DNA of 64,000 nucleotides from Indiicoccus explosivorum (GTDB lineage: Bacteria; Bacillota; Bacilli; Bacillales_A; Planococcaceae), in assembly GCF_002167005.1 (NCBI RefSeq), contig NZ_NHTN01000016.1, positions 1 to 64,000 of the forward strand, written 5' to 3'. The notes beneath the pieces were generated by a model. The model had not been told where the DNA came from. It did not search any database and saw only the letters and a list, made by a program, of their open reading frames with translations. The position numbers and the translations under genes were made by a program. Numbering within the stretch: the first letter of the stretch is position 1; each line of letters opens with the position of its first letter. This document shows, one piece after another, positions 7,287-15,603 of this stretch.

Positions 7287-8108
7287 ATGTCGGCATCTCG
7301 TCGATTTGCCGAATACATACAGAAAAACGCTGAATCGCTGGCTTCTGAAGTGGTGGCGGCAGTCGTGGAGCGGATGGATCTGAAAGTGCCTGAGTGGGAG
7401 AAGGAACAGGCTTTTGAAATGTTTGTCGGCCTGTTTCATTTTTTCGGTGAATCCATCGTGAATCCGGATGAAGACAGCGTGCCAAGGACCCTCATCGCCT
7501 GGAGTAAAAAGAATGCAGCCATGCAAGTGAAAACGGAGCAGGCAGTATCGGAAATCATCGTCCGATATCCGCCGACACGCTCGATTTTCAATGAAATCAT
7601 TACCCGGATCAGCCTCGAACTCGGCCTGTCGGTCCGGGACAATGCCAACTTGATCTGCCGTATTGATGAACTGCTTGATGCGAGTCTGAACGAAACGATT
7701 TTCGCTTATGAACGGTATACGGAACAGCGGAAGCGGGAGACGCAGCAGGAGCTTGCCAAATTGTCCGCGCCGATTGTCCCGGTCAAAGACGACATCGTCA
7801 TACTGCCGCTGATCGGCAACATCGATATGGAACGGGCCAACTATATTTTGGATCACATTGTGCCGCAGCTCGCCGAACGGGGAGTCACACACGTCATTTC
7901 GGATTATTCCGGCGTGTACACGATCAACGAGCAGATAGCGGCGGCGATGGGGAAAATCGGCAATACGCTCCGGATCATGGGCATCCGTGTCATCGTGGCG
8001 GGACTCCGGCCGGACCTTGCCCAAGCCATTGTCAACAGCGGACTGGAACTGAAACGGATGGAACCGTATGCGACAGTAAAGCAAGCATTGGAAAGCATCG
8101 AATCGTAA
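7287..8108 (+). CDS. RsbR-type stressosome protein (N-terminal sensor plus STAS)
   Basis: A 273-residue co-antagonist of the sigma-B stressosome type. Residues 1-150 form an all-helical sensory region like the RsbRD N-terminus; residues 160-270 are a STAS domain. In RsbR paralogues two threonines in STAS (T171 and T205 of RsbRA, 34 residues apart) are phosphorylated by RsbT. By my alignment these positions are here M181 (in GNIDM) and E215 (in TINE), so neither can be phosphorylated. YtvA, a light-sensing stressosome member, also lacks them. AAGGAGGTG precedes the ATG. It stands alone between a GNAT/Nudix run and a terminator; other sigma-B genes are not in the window. Confidence 0.8.
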   Translation: MSASRRFAEYIQKNAESLASEVVAAVVERMDLKVPEWEKEQAFEMFVGLFHFFGESIVNPDEDSVPRTLIAWSKKNAAMQVKTEQAVSEIIVRYPPTRSIFNEIITRISLELGLSVRDNANLICRIDELLDASLNETIFAYERYTEQRKRETQQELAKLSAPIVPVKDDIVILPLIGNIDMERANYILDHIVPQLAERGVTHVISDYSGVYTINEQIAAAMGKIGNTLRIMGIRVIVAGLRPDLAQAIVNSGLELKRMEPYATVKQALESIES

Positions 8109-8146
8109 ACGGAAGAAAAATTCCACAATATATCCTCTGAACTTGA

Positions 8147-8172
8147 AGCGGCTCCATCCGAGTCGCTTTTTA
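8147..8172 (+). terminator. Terminator after the RsbR-like gene
   Basis: Stem AGCGGCT / AGTCGCT (one G-T pair) with a 7-nt loop and a T run at 8167-8172. Confidence 0.6.
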
Positions 8173-8179
8173 AATTGTC

Positions 8180-8205
8180 TGAAACTTATTGGACCTGCTC
8201 CCGTA
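8180..8205 (+). promoter_or_regulatory. Sigma-W promoter of the lipoprotein operon
   Basis: TGAAAC (8180-8185), exactly 16 bp, CGTA (8202-8205): a perfect match to the Bacillus sigma-W consensus. The start codon is about 110 nt downstream, leaving an AT-rich leader. Sigma-W answers to envelope stress. Confidence 0.8.
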
Positions 8206-8316
8206 TTAATTAATAACGAAAAATAAAATTACCAGTTACCTACCAAAAACTTCAAAGGAACGATAAAATGGAAAGTAATTGACATGCAATTCTGAATACA
8301 TGGAAGGAGGATGAGA

Positions 8317-8955
8317 ATGAAAAAAGGTTTGCTGGCCATATTGGCGGCTGTCCTGTTGGCTGGCTGTGAAGAAGGTACAGGCGGCGCGCCGATTCAAGTG
8401 GAAATGAAACCGCCGGACGTACAGCAGGAGCAGCTCCAAACCTTCACCTACGAGGATTACCGGGGGATAGCGGATCGGGCAGCTGAAAAAATGAAGAAGC
8501 TGGCGACCGGGAATGAACTCACGGACCGATGGATTTTCCGCACGACCGCAGCCGATGAACTGCTGTATTCGACGGATTTTACGGACGATGAACTCGTCAA
8601 GTTCGCCATTTACGAAAAGGAGAAAAGTGAAGCGTGGAAAGCGTACGCCAAAGAAGCATATGACGTTACAGCGTCGGAGGAAGAAGTGGATCGATTTATA
8701 AAAGAGGGGCCGCTCGCAAGTTTCAGGCAGGAAAGCGAAGCTTCCTATAGTGAAAGCGATGTGGCTGAATACCAGGCGACAGCGGATGCGCTCGGACTGA
8801 CAGCCGAGGAATTTTCCTTTGATTTCCAGCGGGATTTGTATGAACGCAACGTGATCTGGGAAGAGCTGAAACCGAAGTTAAGAGAAAAGTACGGAAGTCA
8901 GGCGGACTTGCACGAAGCTTATAATGAAGAACTCGCTGACAACACCAACAAATAA
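8317..8955 (+). CDS. Hypothetical lipoprotein, sigma-W-driven
   Basis: A 212-residue lipoprotein: basic start, hydrophobic core and lipobox LLAGC, with C17 as the predicted lipidated residue. The mature part is acidic and helical and loosely recalls SurA-N/PrsA-type chaperone segments (charged helices, repeated E/K), but no peptidyl-prolyl isomerase core is present. I do not assign a function. The ATG at 8317 is 6 nt after AAGGAGG, whereas the ATG at 8311 directly abuts it. A perfect sigma-W promoter lies upstream, and a row of tiny membrane-protein genes follows in the same direction. Confidence 0.75.
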   Translation: MKKGLLAILAAVLLAGCEEGTGGAPIQVEMKPPDVQQEQLQTFTYEDYRGIADRAAEKMKKLATGNELTDRWIFRTTAADELLYSTDFTDDELVKFAIYEKEKSEAWKAYAKEAYDVTASEEEVDRFIKEGPLASFRQESEASYSESDVAEYQATADALGLTAEEFSFDFQRDLYERNVIWEELKPKLREKYGSQADLHEAYNEELADNTNK

Positions 8956-8965
8956 GGGGGACATC

Positions 8966-9147
8966 ATGACAGGCATTTTTTCTCTGTCATCTTTTACCTC
9001 ATTTCGCTCTATGTTCTGTACCTCATCATCGAAACCGCTGTGAAAAATGGCATCAATAAATCCCGGATCGGCCGCCGGCTCGCGGCGGAATCCGATAAGG
9101 AACAGACCCCGCCTTTTCTGGCTGGCGACACGGAACATGACTATTGA
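8966..9147 (+). pseudogene. Small membrane protein, frameshifted in a T run
   Basis: The ATG at 8966 opens a frame that stops after about 25 codons, but from the T6 run at 8976-8981 onward the next frame reads a convincing membrane helix (FYLISLYVLYLIIETAV) followed by a polar tail ending ...TEHDY at a TGA at 9145-9147. Adding one T to the run joins the ATG to this frame and gives a protein of about 60 residues. No other start exists in that frame after the preceding stop. Either a true frameshift or a homopolymer miscall. Family not recognised; it would sit in the sigma-W-led string of small membrane genes. Confidence 0.5.
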
Positions 9148-9204
9148 ATGCCGAAAAGCAGGAAGCATTCCAACAGACCTAATGAAACGAAAGGAGTTCC
9201 GACG

Positions 9205-9357
9205 ATGAAACTATCCAAAATCCGATCCGTGCTTTATTTGTCCGCCCGCATTCTGGGGGATATCTCAGCGGTGAAAAATGGCACCATCCACAAACGTGTC
9301 GCCCGTCGGACGCTCGGCAAAGCGGCTGGTCGGATCATCGGAAAAATCATCAAGTGA
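9205..9357 (+). CDS. Small basic conserved protein (50 aa)
   Basis: A 50-residue, strongly basic protein: one amphipathic helix (SVLYLSARILGDISAV), then Arg/Lys/Gly-rich segments (RRTLGKAAGRIIGKIIK). Similar tiny proteins are common in Bacillales genomes without known role. The start is the ATG at 9205 with AAAGGAG 8 nt upstream; a longer frame to 9148 has no ribosome site. It could associate with membranes or nucleic acid; this is a guess from charge only. Confidence 0.65.
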   Translation: MKLSKIRSVLYLSARILGDISAVKNGTIHKRVARRTLGKAAGRIIGKIIK

Positions 9358-9386
9358 TGGACTGAGCACTTAAGGGAGGGATTGAT

Positions 9387-9740
9387 GTGAAGAAAATCGC
9401 CTGCTTCCTTGTCCAGGCAGCCAGTGCTGCCAGCATGGCGCTCTGGATCATCCTGGTTTTTTTCAATCCGTACTCGGCCGTGACAGAGTATGAGCCCATT
9501 GTGAACACTTTCTTCATGCTGTTTCTGCCCGCGGTCCTTGCGCTTCTGTCCATATTTAAAAGCAAAAAAAGCTGGCTGTTCGCGGCTTTTCTCTGGTCAC
9601 TGCCGATCAGTCTTTACCTGGCTGGTACACCTGGCATCTTCGCCTTTTTCGGATTGACGAGCCTGGCGTATCTGATCGGGTTTATCCTGCTGCTTTCAGC
9701 AAATAAACAGCCGTTTCCGGCAAGGAAGGAGGTGGAATGA
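9387..9740 (+). CDS. Four-helix small membrane protein
   Basis: A 117-residue hydrophobic protein with four predicted membrane segments (about 4-27, 38-55, 62-80, 84-104). The start is GTG at 9387, after AGGGAGGG. Its stop overlaps the next start by 4 nt (ATGA type), so the two are translationally coupled. Family not recognised. Confidence 0.65.
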   Translation: MKKIACFLVQAASAASMALWIILVFFNPYSAVTEYEPIVNTFFMLFLPAVLALLSIFKSKKSWLFAAFLWSLPISLYLAGTPGIFAFFGLTSLAYLIGFILLLSANKQPFPARKEVE

Positions 9741-9919
9741 TGATCATTTACATTTTGTTCGGAATCATCCTGCTCGCCGTGCTGTTCGCTGCGGTGCTGG
9801 ACTGGCGCCGCAAAAGGCGGCGGGATACCGCTCAGAAATCGATCAATTCCCATGCGAAGGAAGGGGAAGACTCGAACTATACAGGCGGCGGACAAGGCGG
9901 TTATGGCGGCGGACTCTAA
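9737..9919 (+). CDS. Single-span membrane protein with Gly-rich tail
   Basis: A 60-residue protein: a hydrophobic helix (about 2-22), a very basic stop-transfer segment (RRKRRR), then a soluble tail ending in a run of glycines with Tyr and Gln. GGAAGGAGGTGG precedes the ATG, which overlaps the previous gene by 4 nt. Function unknown. Confidence 0.6.
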   Translation: MMIIYILFGIILLAVLFAAVLDWRRKRRRDTAQKSINSHAKEGEDSNYTGGGQGGYGGGL

Positions 9920-9940
9920 GAAAGGGAAGCAGGTGGGGAA

Positions 9941-10639
9941 ATGAAGTGGATCATCGCTGCTCTGCTGGCGGTCTCGATGGCTGCCGGCTGGTACGGCTAT
10001 CAAGGAATGACAGATGAGACACATGCGGGGATGTCCATCATCCCTGAAAAACATGATGATATTCCTTTGTACGAAGGCCTTGAACCGCAACGGAGCCATT
10101 ATACAGTCCCAGGCGACAAGTGGCGGGAAATCCGGAGTTTTTATGTTGAAAATTTGCCGGAGCTGGGCTGGCGGCTGACATACGAAGGATCTGCATTGGA
10201 TGACAATGATCCCGGCAATGATTCGAGCGGCTTCATGACGATATGGCGCAAGGAAGGCTTCGATGGGGAGCTCCAGATTTCTGGCGGCTACAACCCATAC
10301 GAAAAGGCGACAGAAATCATGTTCGACAAGACTGGGATCGTCGTTCAGACGCCCTGGCTGGAATCTATTCCTGACAGTATCTGCATTTACGAGGATGAGA
10401 CGGCTGATGACTGCGCGAAGACGGAAGATCAGGACATCATCAGGGTCCTGACCGGTTTCGTGAATGAAGGGATTGATCATCATCAGAAAACAGAGCTCGA
10501 CAATGTCCTGGCGGTGATCGATTTTGGGGATTTGGAAGTGAAAGTGGCGCAGCCTCATGGAAAAGAGGTTTATCTTCAATCGGGAAAAGGACTGAAAGTC
10601 ATGAAGCCGGAACCGGAATTTCTGACTTTGCTGGAATAA
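9941..10639 (+). CDS. Secreted or membrane-anchored hypothetical protein
   Basis: A 232-residue protein with an N-terminal hydrophobic segment (about residues 3-20, no lipobox cysteine), which could be an uncleaved signal anchor. The outside part is acidic and mixed alpha/beta. Two cysteines at about residues 147 and 156 (CIYEDETADDC) could form a disulfide. No known domain recognised. It is last in the small membrane-protein string and ends at a bidirectional terminator. Confidence 0.6.
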   Translation: MKWIIAALLAVSMAAGWYGYQGMTDETHAGMSIIPEKHDDIPLYEGLEPQRSHYTVPGDKWREIRSFYVENLPELGWRLTYEGSALDDNDPGNDSSGFMTIWRKEGFDGELQISGGYNPYEKATEIMFDKTGIVVQTPWLESIPDSICIYEDETADDCAKTEDQDIIRVLTGFVNEGIDHHQKTELDNVLAVIDFGDLEVKVAQPHGKEVYLQSGKGLKVMKPEPEFLTLLE

Positions 10640-10656
10640 AATCAGATGGATGAACA

Positions 10657-10682
10657 AAAGCTCCCGGACTGTCGGGAGCTTT
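10657..10682. terminator. Bidirectional terminator
   Basis: Perfect 10-bp stem AAAGCTCCCG / CGGGAGCTTT with a 6-nt loop between the convergent secreted-protein and UspA genes. Confidence 0.85.
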
Positions 10683-10687
10683 CACAG

Positions 10688-11146
10688 TCAAGTATTCACT
10701 TCCGCGGCTTCTTCCGTCCGGACGACAAGGACATCACACGCGCTTGTCCGCACGATGGATTCTGAAACACTGCCGATCAAAAATCGTTCCATATTGCTGT
10801 GACCGGTGGCGCCGCAGACAATGAGATCCGCATGGATTTTCTTGGCGATATCCCGGGAAATCGCTTTTTTAGGGGAACCGACAGACACGAGTGTGTTCAC
10901 TTTCTGCACACCGGCCGCTTCCGCTCTCTGCCGGTACTTGCCGAGGAGCTCTTCGCACCTCTTGTGCGAAAGGTCGGCGTATTGCCGGTCGTACACTTCG
11001 ATGGCGTCCACACGCGGGTCGATGACAGTCACGATGTTGAGCTGTGCGTCATTCCGTTTGGCGATTCCGATCGATTTCTCCAGTGCCCATTCCGCTTCCT
11101 TAGAACCATCGACAGCGACGATAATCTGCTTGTAGTGAATTGTCAC
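10688..11146 (-). CDS. Universal stress protein UspA family
   Basis: A 152-residue single-domain universal stress protein. It has the N-terminal IIVAVDGSKEAEWAL strand-loop and the ATP-binding signature Gx2Gx9G(S/T) as GATGHSNMERFLIGS (about residues 114-128), so it should bind ATP like the MJ0577 class. The start taken is the GTG at 11146, 9 nt after AAGGAGGG and matching the usual MTIHYKQI beginning; an ATG at 11179 has no ribosome site. A perfect 7+7 palindrome lies about 55 nt upstream of the start and could be an FNR/CRP-family site. Exact stress role unknown. Confidence 0.85.
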   Translation of the reverse strand: MTIHYKQIIVAVDGSKEAEWALEKSIGIAKRNDAQLNIVTVIDPRVDAIEVYDRQYADLSHKRCEELLGKYRQRAEAAGVQKVNTLVSVGSPKKAISRDIAKKIHADLIVCGATGHSNMERFLIGSVSESIVRTSACDVLVVRTEEAAEVNT

Positions 11147-11200
11147 GACAGGTATCCCTCCTTCATTTGAATACAGCATAATTGGTGGCGGAAAGAAAAG

Positions 11201-11218
11201 AAGTGATGAAAATCACTT
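11201..11218. promoter_or_regulatory. Palindrome like an FNR/CRP-family operator
   Basis: AAGTGAT, four-base spacer GAAA, ATCACTT. The core AGTGA-N6-TCACT is close to the TGTGA-N6-TCACA sites of CRP/FNR-family regulators. If the TATGCT-like -10 of uspA (11175-11180, minus strand) is used, the centre lies near -41.5, the position for a class II activator. Motif seen; regulator inferred. Confidence 0.4.
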
Positions 11219-11311
11219 GGATAGCGGCGGATATGACAAAAAATCAAAAAAGATTGGCCGCTTCCGTTAAGAATAATGTAGCACAAAAAGGATAAGAAAA
11301 TGTTCATTTTT

Positions 11312-11337
11312 TGAAACTTTCTGATGACGTTTCCGTA
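11312..11337 (+). promoter_or_regulatory. Sigma-W promoter of floT
   Basis: TGAAAC (11312-11317), 16 bp, CGTA (11334-11337); perfect sigma-W consensus 44 nt before the flotillin start. The B. subtilis yuaF-floT-yuaI operon is also sigma-W-controlled. Confidence 0.88.
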
Positions 11338-11380
11338 ATATGATTATGGAAGTCATCTTACATAACAGGGGGAGAACAAA

Positions 11381-12877
11381 ATGGAAACAGCAGGGGTCAT
11401 TACGGTCTTTATCGGGGTGCTGGTTATTGCAGCGCTTGCCGGAGCCGGCTATTATTTCTGGATGAAACTCCGTTACCGGACGGCGAAATCGAATGAAGCA
11501 CTGATCATCACAGGACCGAAACTCGGAAGTCCCGAAAAAGATACGAACATCTTTACAGATGAGGAAGGCCGGTCGATGAAGATCATCCGCGGCGGCGGTT
11601 ACCGGCTGCGCCGGTTCCAGACATCGACGCCGGTCAATTTGACATCATTTCAGCTGAAACTGTCGACACCGCGCGTCTATACGAATGGCGGAGTGCCGAT
11701 CGTGGCGGATGCGGTCGCCATGGTGAAAGTTGCGGACACGCTGAACGGCATCGCGAACTATGCGGAGCAGTTTCTCGGAAAAGCACAGAGTGAAATCGAG
11801 TCGGAAATCATTGAAGTGCTCGGCAGTAACTTGCGGGCGATCCTGTCTAAAATGACAGTCGAGGACATCAACAGCAACCGTGAGAAATTCAACGCCGACG
11901 TGCAGGAAATCGCCCAGCAGCAGCTGGACCTCATGGGCTTCAAGATTACGTCGCTCGGACTGACGGATATCCGGGATGCGGATGAGCAGAACGGATACTT
12001 GGACAATCTGGGCCGTCCGCGCATCGCTGAAGTGCGGAAACAGGCGGAAATCGCGGAAGCGAACACGGAACGCGAGACGCGGATCCATCGGGCGCGGACC
12101 GATCAGGAAGCGAAAGAGGAAGAATACATCCGCCAGATCGCGATTGCGGAATCGAAGAAAGCGAAAGATCTGAAAGATGCGGCGTTCAAAGAAGAGACGG
12201 AGCGCGCACGGGCAAAATCGGAACAGTCGTATGAATTGGAAAGAGCGAAACTTGCGAAAGAAATCCAGGACGAGCAGCTGAACTTGAAGTTCCTCGAGCG
12301 TGAGCGCGCAGTCCAGCTGGAAGCGGAAGAAAGCAAGGTCCGGAAGACGAAAGCCGACGCCCAGTACTACGAGACGACCCGTGCAGCGGAAGCCTCAGCG
12401 CGCAAAGCGACTATCGACGGGGAAGCGAAAGCGAAAATCCGGCGGGACGAAGGAGCCGCGGAAGCCGAAGTCATCCGCGAACGCGGGAAAGCGGAAGCGG
12501 AAGCCCGGAAACTCCTTGCTGAAGCGATGGAAGAACACGGCGATGTCATCATCACTGAGAAGCTGATCGAAATGCTGCCGGTGTTCGCGGAAAAAGTTGC
12601 ACAGCCGCTCAACAATATCGATTCAGTTAAGATCATTGACTCCGGGAATGGACAGGGCATCCCGTCATTCGGCAAAAGCGTGACGAAGACGATGGTCGAT
12701 ATGCAGGAGCCGCTGCGGGAAATGACCGGCATCGACATCGGCGAACTGTTGAAATCCTATGCAGGCGGAGACAGGAAAAAACAAGTGTTTTATTCCCCGG
12801 GCGGTTCATTGCCGGCCGGATCTGAAGAAGCGGCCTCATTGGAAATAGAAGAAGAGAAGGATGATTCAGAGAAGTAA
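11381..12877 (+). CDS. floT: Flotillin FloT (lipid-raft scaffold)
   Basis: A 498-residue flotillin/SPFH protein that organises functional membrane microdomains. An N-terminal membrane segment (about 7-28) is followed by the SPFH/band-7 domain (about 30-200) and a long Ala/Glu/Lys/Arg-rich coiled coil (about 205-395) with repeated EA-type motifs, then a C-terminal oligomerisation region. Length matches B. subtilis FloT/YuaG (about 509). It has its own sigma-W promoter. The usual partner yuaF (NfeD-like) is not upstream here; the gene is monocistronic, ending at a strong terminator. Confidence 0.92.
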   Translation: METAGVITVFIGVLVIAALAGAGYYFWMKLRYRTAKSNEALIITGPKLGSPEKDTNIFTDEEGRSMKIIRGGGYRLRRFQTSTPVNLTSFQLKLSTPRVYTNGGVPIVADAVAMVKVADTLNGIANYAEQFLGKAQSEIESEIIEVLGSNLRAILSKMTVEDINSNREKFNADVQEIAQQQLDLMGFKITSLGLTDIRDADEQNGYLDNLGRPRIAEVRKQAEIAEANTERETRIHRARTDQEAKEEEYIRQIAIAESKKAKDLKDAAFKEETERARAKSEQSYELERAKLAKEIQDEQLNLKFLERERAVQLEAEESKVRKTKADAQYYETTRAAEASARKATIDGEAKAKIRRDEGAAEAEVIRERGKAEAEARKLLAEAMEEHGDVIITEKLIEMLPVFAEKVAQPLNNIDSVKIIDSGNGQGIPSFGKSVTKTMVDMQEPLREMTGIDIGELLKSYAGGDRKKQVFYSPGGSLPAGSEEAASLEIEEEKDDSEK

Positions 12878-12888
12878 AGCGCCGAACG

Positions 12889-12919
12889 AAAAGGGTGATC
12901 CGCTCCGGATCACCCTTTT
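12889..12919 (+). terminator. Terminator after floT
   Basis: Perfect 14-bp stem ending AAAAGGG / CCCTTTT with a 3-nt loop. Confidence 0.92.
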
Positions 12920-12933
12920 CATGTGGAGGTATA

Positions 12934-13017
12934 TTGAAACACAAGACCAACACGGAATGGAGTGTTGCTATTGTGGAAGGAAAGGAAATTCCGTATATTC
13001 CGCTCATCGAAGGGTAG
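12934..13017 (+). CDS. Possible 27-residue small ORF
   Basis: A TTG codon 4 nt after GGAGG opens a 27-codon frame containing EWSVAIVEGKEIPYIP. The ribosome site and the protein-like composition are the only support; it could be a gene remnant. It lies between the floT terminator and the M1-type peptidase gene. Confidence 0.25.
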   Translation: MKHKTNTEWSVAIVEGKEIPYIPLIEG

Positions 13018-13135
13018 GAATGTTTCAGCTGTGATGGATTTCCATCGGCTTCAATAGATAAAAAGGATTTCAGTCCGGTCTTATCGAAAGAGAAGGCGTT
13101 AGATTAAGCGGAGATGAAGGGGGTGGAGGACAAGT

Positions 13136-14608
13136 ATGAAGAACATTATACTCGTGATGGCAGCTTTAGTTTTGAATGGCTGCAGTGAAATTGAGGAGAC
13201 ACAGAATCCGGAAGCGGGAGCGGCTGAGGTGCCGGTGGCGGAACAGCCGGCTGCATCCGCAGAGCCTGAAGAACCGCCGGCAAAAACACCGAACGAAGCA
13301 GATGCTGCTAAACCAACAGCGCAGGAAGAAGCGATACCGATCGGGACACCGTCGTATACGATCGGTCTGGCTATGGATGAAAGCGGCGAATTTGATATTA
13401 GGGCACAGGTCAGCCTTGTGAATGAATCCGGAGAACCGCTTCAAAATCTCGGGTTTTATTTTGTGCCGAACGTCCTGACAGAAGAAGGCGGACTGGATGT
13501 ACTTCAGGATTTCGCGGAATTGGAGATAACGGCCGTGACAGCCGGCGGAATGGAGACCGCATATGACTTGAGCGGCAACCGGCTGATTGTCCAGCTTCCG
13601 GAAGTGCTGGAACCCGGCGGGGAAGCTCAAATCCAAGCGGATTATGCGATGACGCTTCCGGAAAACAGCGGGCGGCTTTCCAAGGAAGGGGACAGCTATT
13701 TCCTTGCACAGTGGTATCCGATGCTCGGCCGCTATAACGGAGACTGGATGGTCGAGGATTTCGATATTAAAGGGGAATCTTATGATGCCATCTATGGGGA
13801 TTTTCTGCTTGAATACAAGTTGCCCCGCCCTTACTTAGTGGCAAGTTCGGCGGTAGATGAAGCCGATGAAGCGGTGACTTCCGGCACACTGGAAGGCAAG
13901 ATGATCAAAGATTTCTATCTCGCATTCCTCGGACCGGATGACTGGACGGCGATTGCAGCGGAAGCGAATGAGACAGAACTGCGGATTTTCATGCCGTCCG
14001 GGACAGATTACGCCTCGAAAGTTGCGGATTCGGCAGTCGAAGCGTTCACTTTTTTCGAACAGCGGATCGGTGATAATCCGGCTATGCAGCTCGATATCAT
14101 CGCCAACAATGGCGCGATGGAATATCCCAATATCGTGGAAGTGAGGGATGCACCGGAGGAGTTCGAGCCGACGCTCGTGCATGAGATCGGGCATCAGTGG
14201 TTCTACTATTTGGTTTCGAATGATCCTTTTCATGAGGCGTTTCTGGATGAAGGGATCACCGAGTGGGCCTCTGCCATGTACTTGGAGGATTTAGGAGACG
14301 ACCGGGCGTTTGAACTGTCCCGAAAATTGATGGAACACAATCCGGTCCGGGAAACGGTGAACATGGGATTGGATGAGTTCGATCAGGGCGAGTACTATTC
14401 GACTGTCTATGGGAAGGTTCCGCTATTGCTGGAAGAGTATTTCGATGCGAACGGCGGACATGAACAGGCGTATGAGTTCCTGGCGGCATACTACGACGAA
14501 TTCCAGTATGAGTATGTCGACACGGAGACGTTCGCGGCTTTTTTCGAACAGCAGCTGGAAGGGGATCAGCAGACGTTTTTGAACAGCTGGCTGAAGCTGG
14601 AGGAATGA
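13136..14608 (+). CDS. M1-family metallopeptidase lipoprotein
   Basis: A 490-residue zinc peptidase anchored outside the cell. Lipobox LNGC with C16 as lipid site; a low-complexity Ala/Glu/Pro linker (about 20-65); a beta domain; then the gluzincin catalytic domain with GAMEY (326-330, the GxMEN-like exopeptidase motif), HEIGH (349-353) and the third ligand E372, giving the exact HEXXH-X18-E spacing of family M1. M1 enzymes trim N-terminal residues from peptides. GGGGGTGGAGG lies upstream of the ATG. The C-terminal helical domain of large M1 enzymes is absent, as in other short bacterial members. Confidence 0.85.
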   Translation: MKNIILVMAALVLNGCSEIEETQNPEAGAAEVPVAEQPAASAEPEEPPAKTPNEADAAKPTAQEEAIPIGTPSYTIGLAMDESGEFDIRAQVSLVNESGEPLQNLGFYFVPNVLTEEGGLDVLQDFAELEITAVTAGGMETAYDLSGNRLIVQLPEVLEPGGEAQIQADYAMTLPENSGRLSKEGDSYFLAQWYPMLGRYNGDWMVEDFDIKGESYDAIYGDFLLEYKLPRPYLVASSAVDEADEAVTSGTLEGKMIKDFYLAFLGPDDWTAIAAEANETELRIFMPSGTDYASKVADSAVEAFTFFEQRIGDNPAMQLDIIANNGAMEYPNIVEVRDAPEEFEPTLVHEIGHQWFYYLVSNDPFHEAFLDEGITEWASAMYLEDLGDDRAFELSRKLMEHNPVRETVNMGLDEFDQGEYYSTVYGKVPLLLEEYFDANGGHEQAYEFLAAYYDEFQYEYVDTETFAAFFEQQLEGDQQTFLNSWLKLEE

Positions 14609-14677
14609 AGACGGGGACCGAAGCGGCCCGGCGGTAACGGAATGACTGGTGATTCTTAATAGGGAAGGACTGAGGAA

Positions 14678-15235
14678 ATGGAACCGAAAGTGAAAGTGCT
14701 GGAAAGTGACAAGATTTATTTGCGTCCGTTCGAACCGGGAGATGCACCGATTTTGTACCAAGCAATGAATAGCGATAAAAAATTGCGGCGCCTCACAGGG
14801 ACACATAAGGTTTTCACGCTCCAGGAGATCGAGGATTTCATCCGCTCTTCAGCGGCGGACAGCACCCGTGTCGGATTCGCGATCGTGACACAGGACGATG
14901 ATACACTTGTCGGTGATGCGGCGCTGAACGAAATGGTGTTCCCGAATAACCGGGATGCGAATTTCCGGATTGCCATATTCGATGCTTTCACGAGTAAAGG
15001 CTACGGCTCGGAAGCGGCTGAACTGATGCTCGAATACGGATTCGGCATTTTGAACTTGCACCGCATCGAGCTGGATGTCTATTCCGTCAATGAAAGGGCG
15101 GCGCACGTATATGAAAAACTCGGTTTCAAGAAAGAAGGCGTGAAGCGGGAGAACTGGTATTATGATCACCAATATTACGATTCGGTCATGATGAGCATTC
15201 TGGAGCATGAGTATCGGGAACGGAAAAAGAAATAA
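14678..15235 (+). CDS. RimJ/RimL-type GNAT acetyltransferase
   Basis: A 185-residue GNAT protein. It shows the early IYLRPFEPGD motif (about residues 13-22), acetyl-CoA loop S-K-G-Y-G-S-E-A (about 108-115), and the C-terminal N-x-R-A-x-x-V-Y-E-K-L-G-F-K-x-E-G segment. It resembles SpeG/RimL-type enzymes; substrate unknown. GGAAGGACTGAGGA precedes the ATG. A terminator follows about 75 nt later. Confidence 0.85.
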   Translation: MEPKVKVLESDKIYLRPFEPGDAPILYQAMNSDKKLRRLTGTHKVFTLQEIEDFIRSSAADSTRVGFAIVTQDDDTLVGDAALNEMVFPNNRDANFRIAIFDAFTSKGYGSEAAELMLEYGFGILNLHRIELDVYSVNERAAHVYEKLGFKKEGVKRENWYYDHQYYDSVMMSILEHEYRERKKK

Positions 15236-15603
15236 ATTTTTCCGCAGCATTGCGTGCTGAACCTTTGAAGGAGGACAGAGCTACTGAAATAAAAAACCAA
15301 TACGGTCAGCGGGGACGGAGAAAACCGTCCTCTTTTTATTGGAAAGATTCGGTTAAACTGGGTCATTAGAACCTTTTTCCGCTAAACTGCTGTAATTTAC
15401 AGGAAAACGTGTTTTCATGGAAGAAATAGATAAATGGATATGAAATGGAAAAATGTTCACTGACGATAAAAATTTTTCTCTCACCTGTAACTAATTTTAA
15501 GCTGAAGAGTCAAATCGATAAATGGAAGAGGAAGAAAAAATGGAATAGCTCAGGAGTCACCAGTAGAACGGCAACAGGTCCTTATTCGGAAAGGAGAGCG
15601 GAA
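15236..15603 (+). other. 368-bp gene-poor stretch
   Basis: Holds a terminator at 15311-15339 and then AT-rich sequence up to the small ORF at 15604. A short palindrome ctgtaaatttacag-like element lies near 15391-15403. A frame opening at 15445 runs into the small protein at 15604 but its first part lacks a ribosome site and looks non-coding. Nothing else recognised. Confidence 0.6.
15311..15339 (+). terminator. Terminator after the GNAT gene
   Basis: Stem GGGGACGG / CCGTCCTC (one mismatch), 6-nt loop, T run. Confidence 0.75.

Noticed and set aside
12921-13034. Second reading frame starting at ATG 12921 with several cysteines
   Set aside because: The ribosome site lies inside this frame rather than before it, so it has no translation signal.
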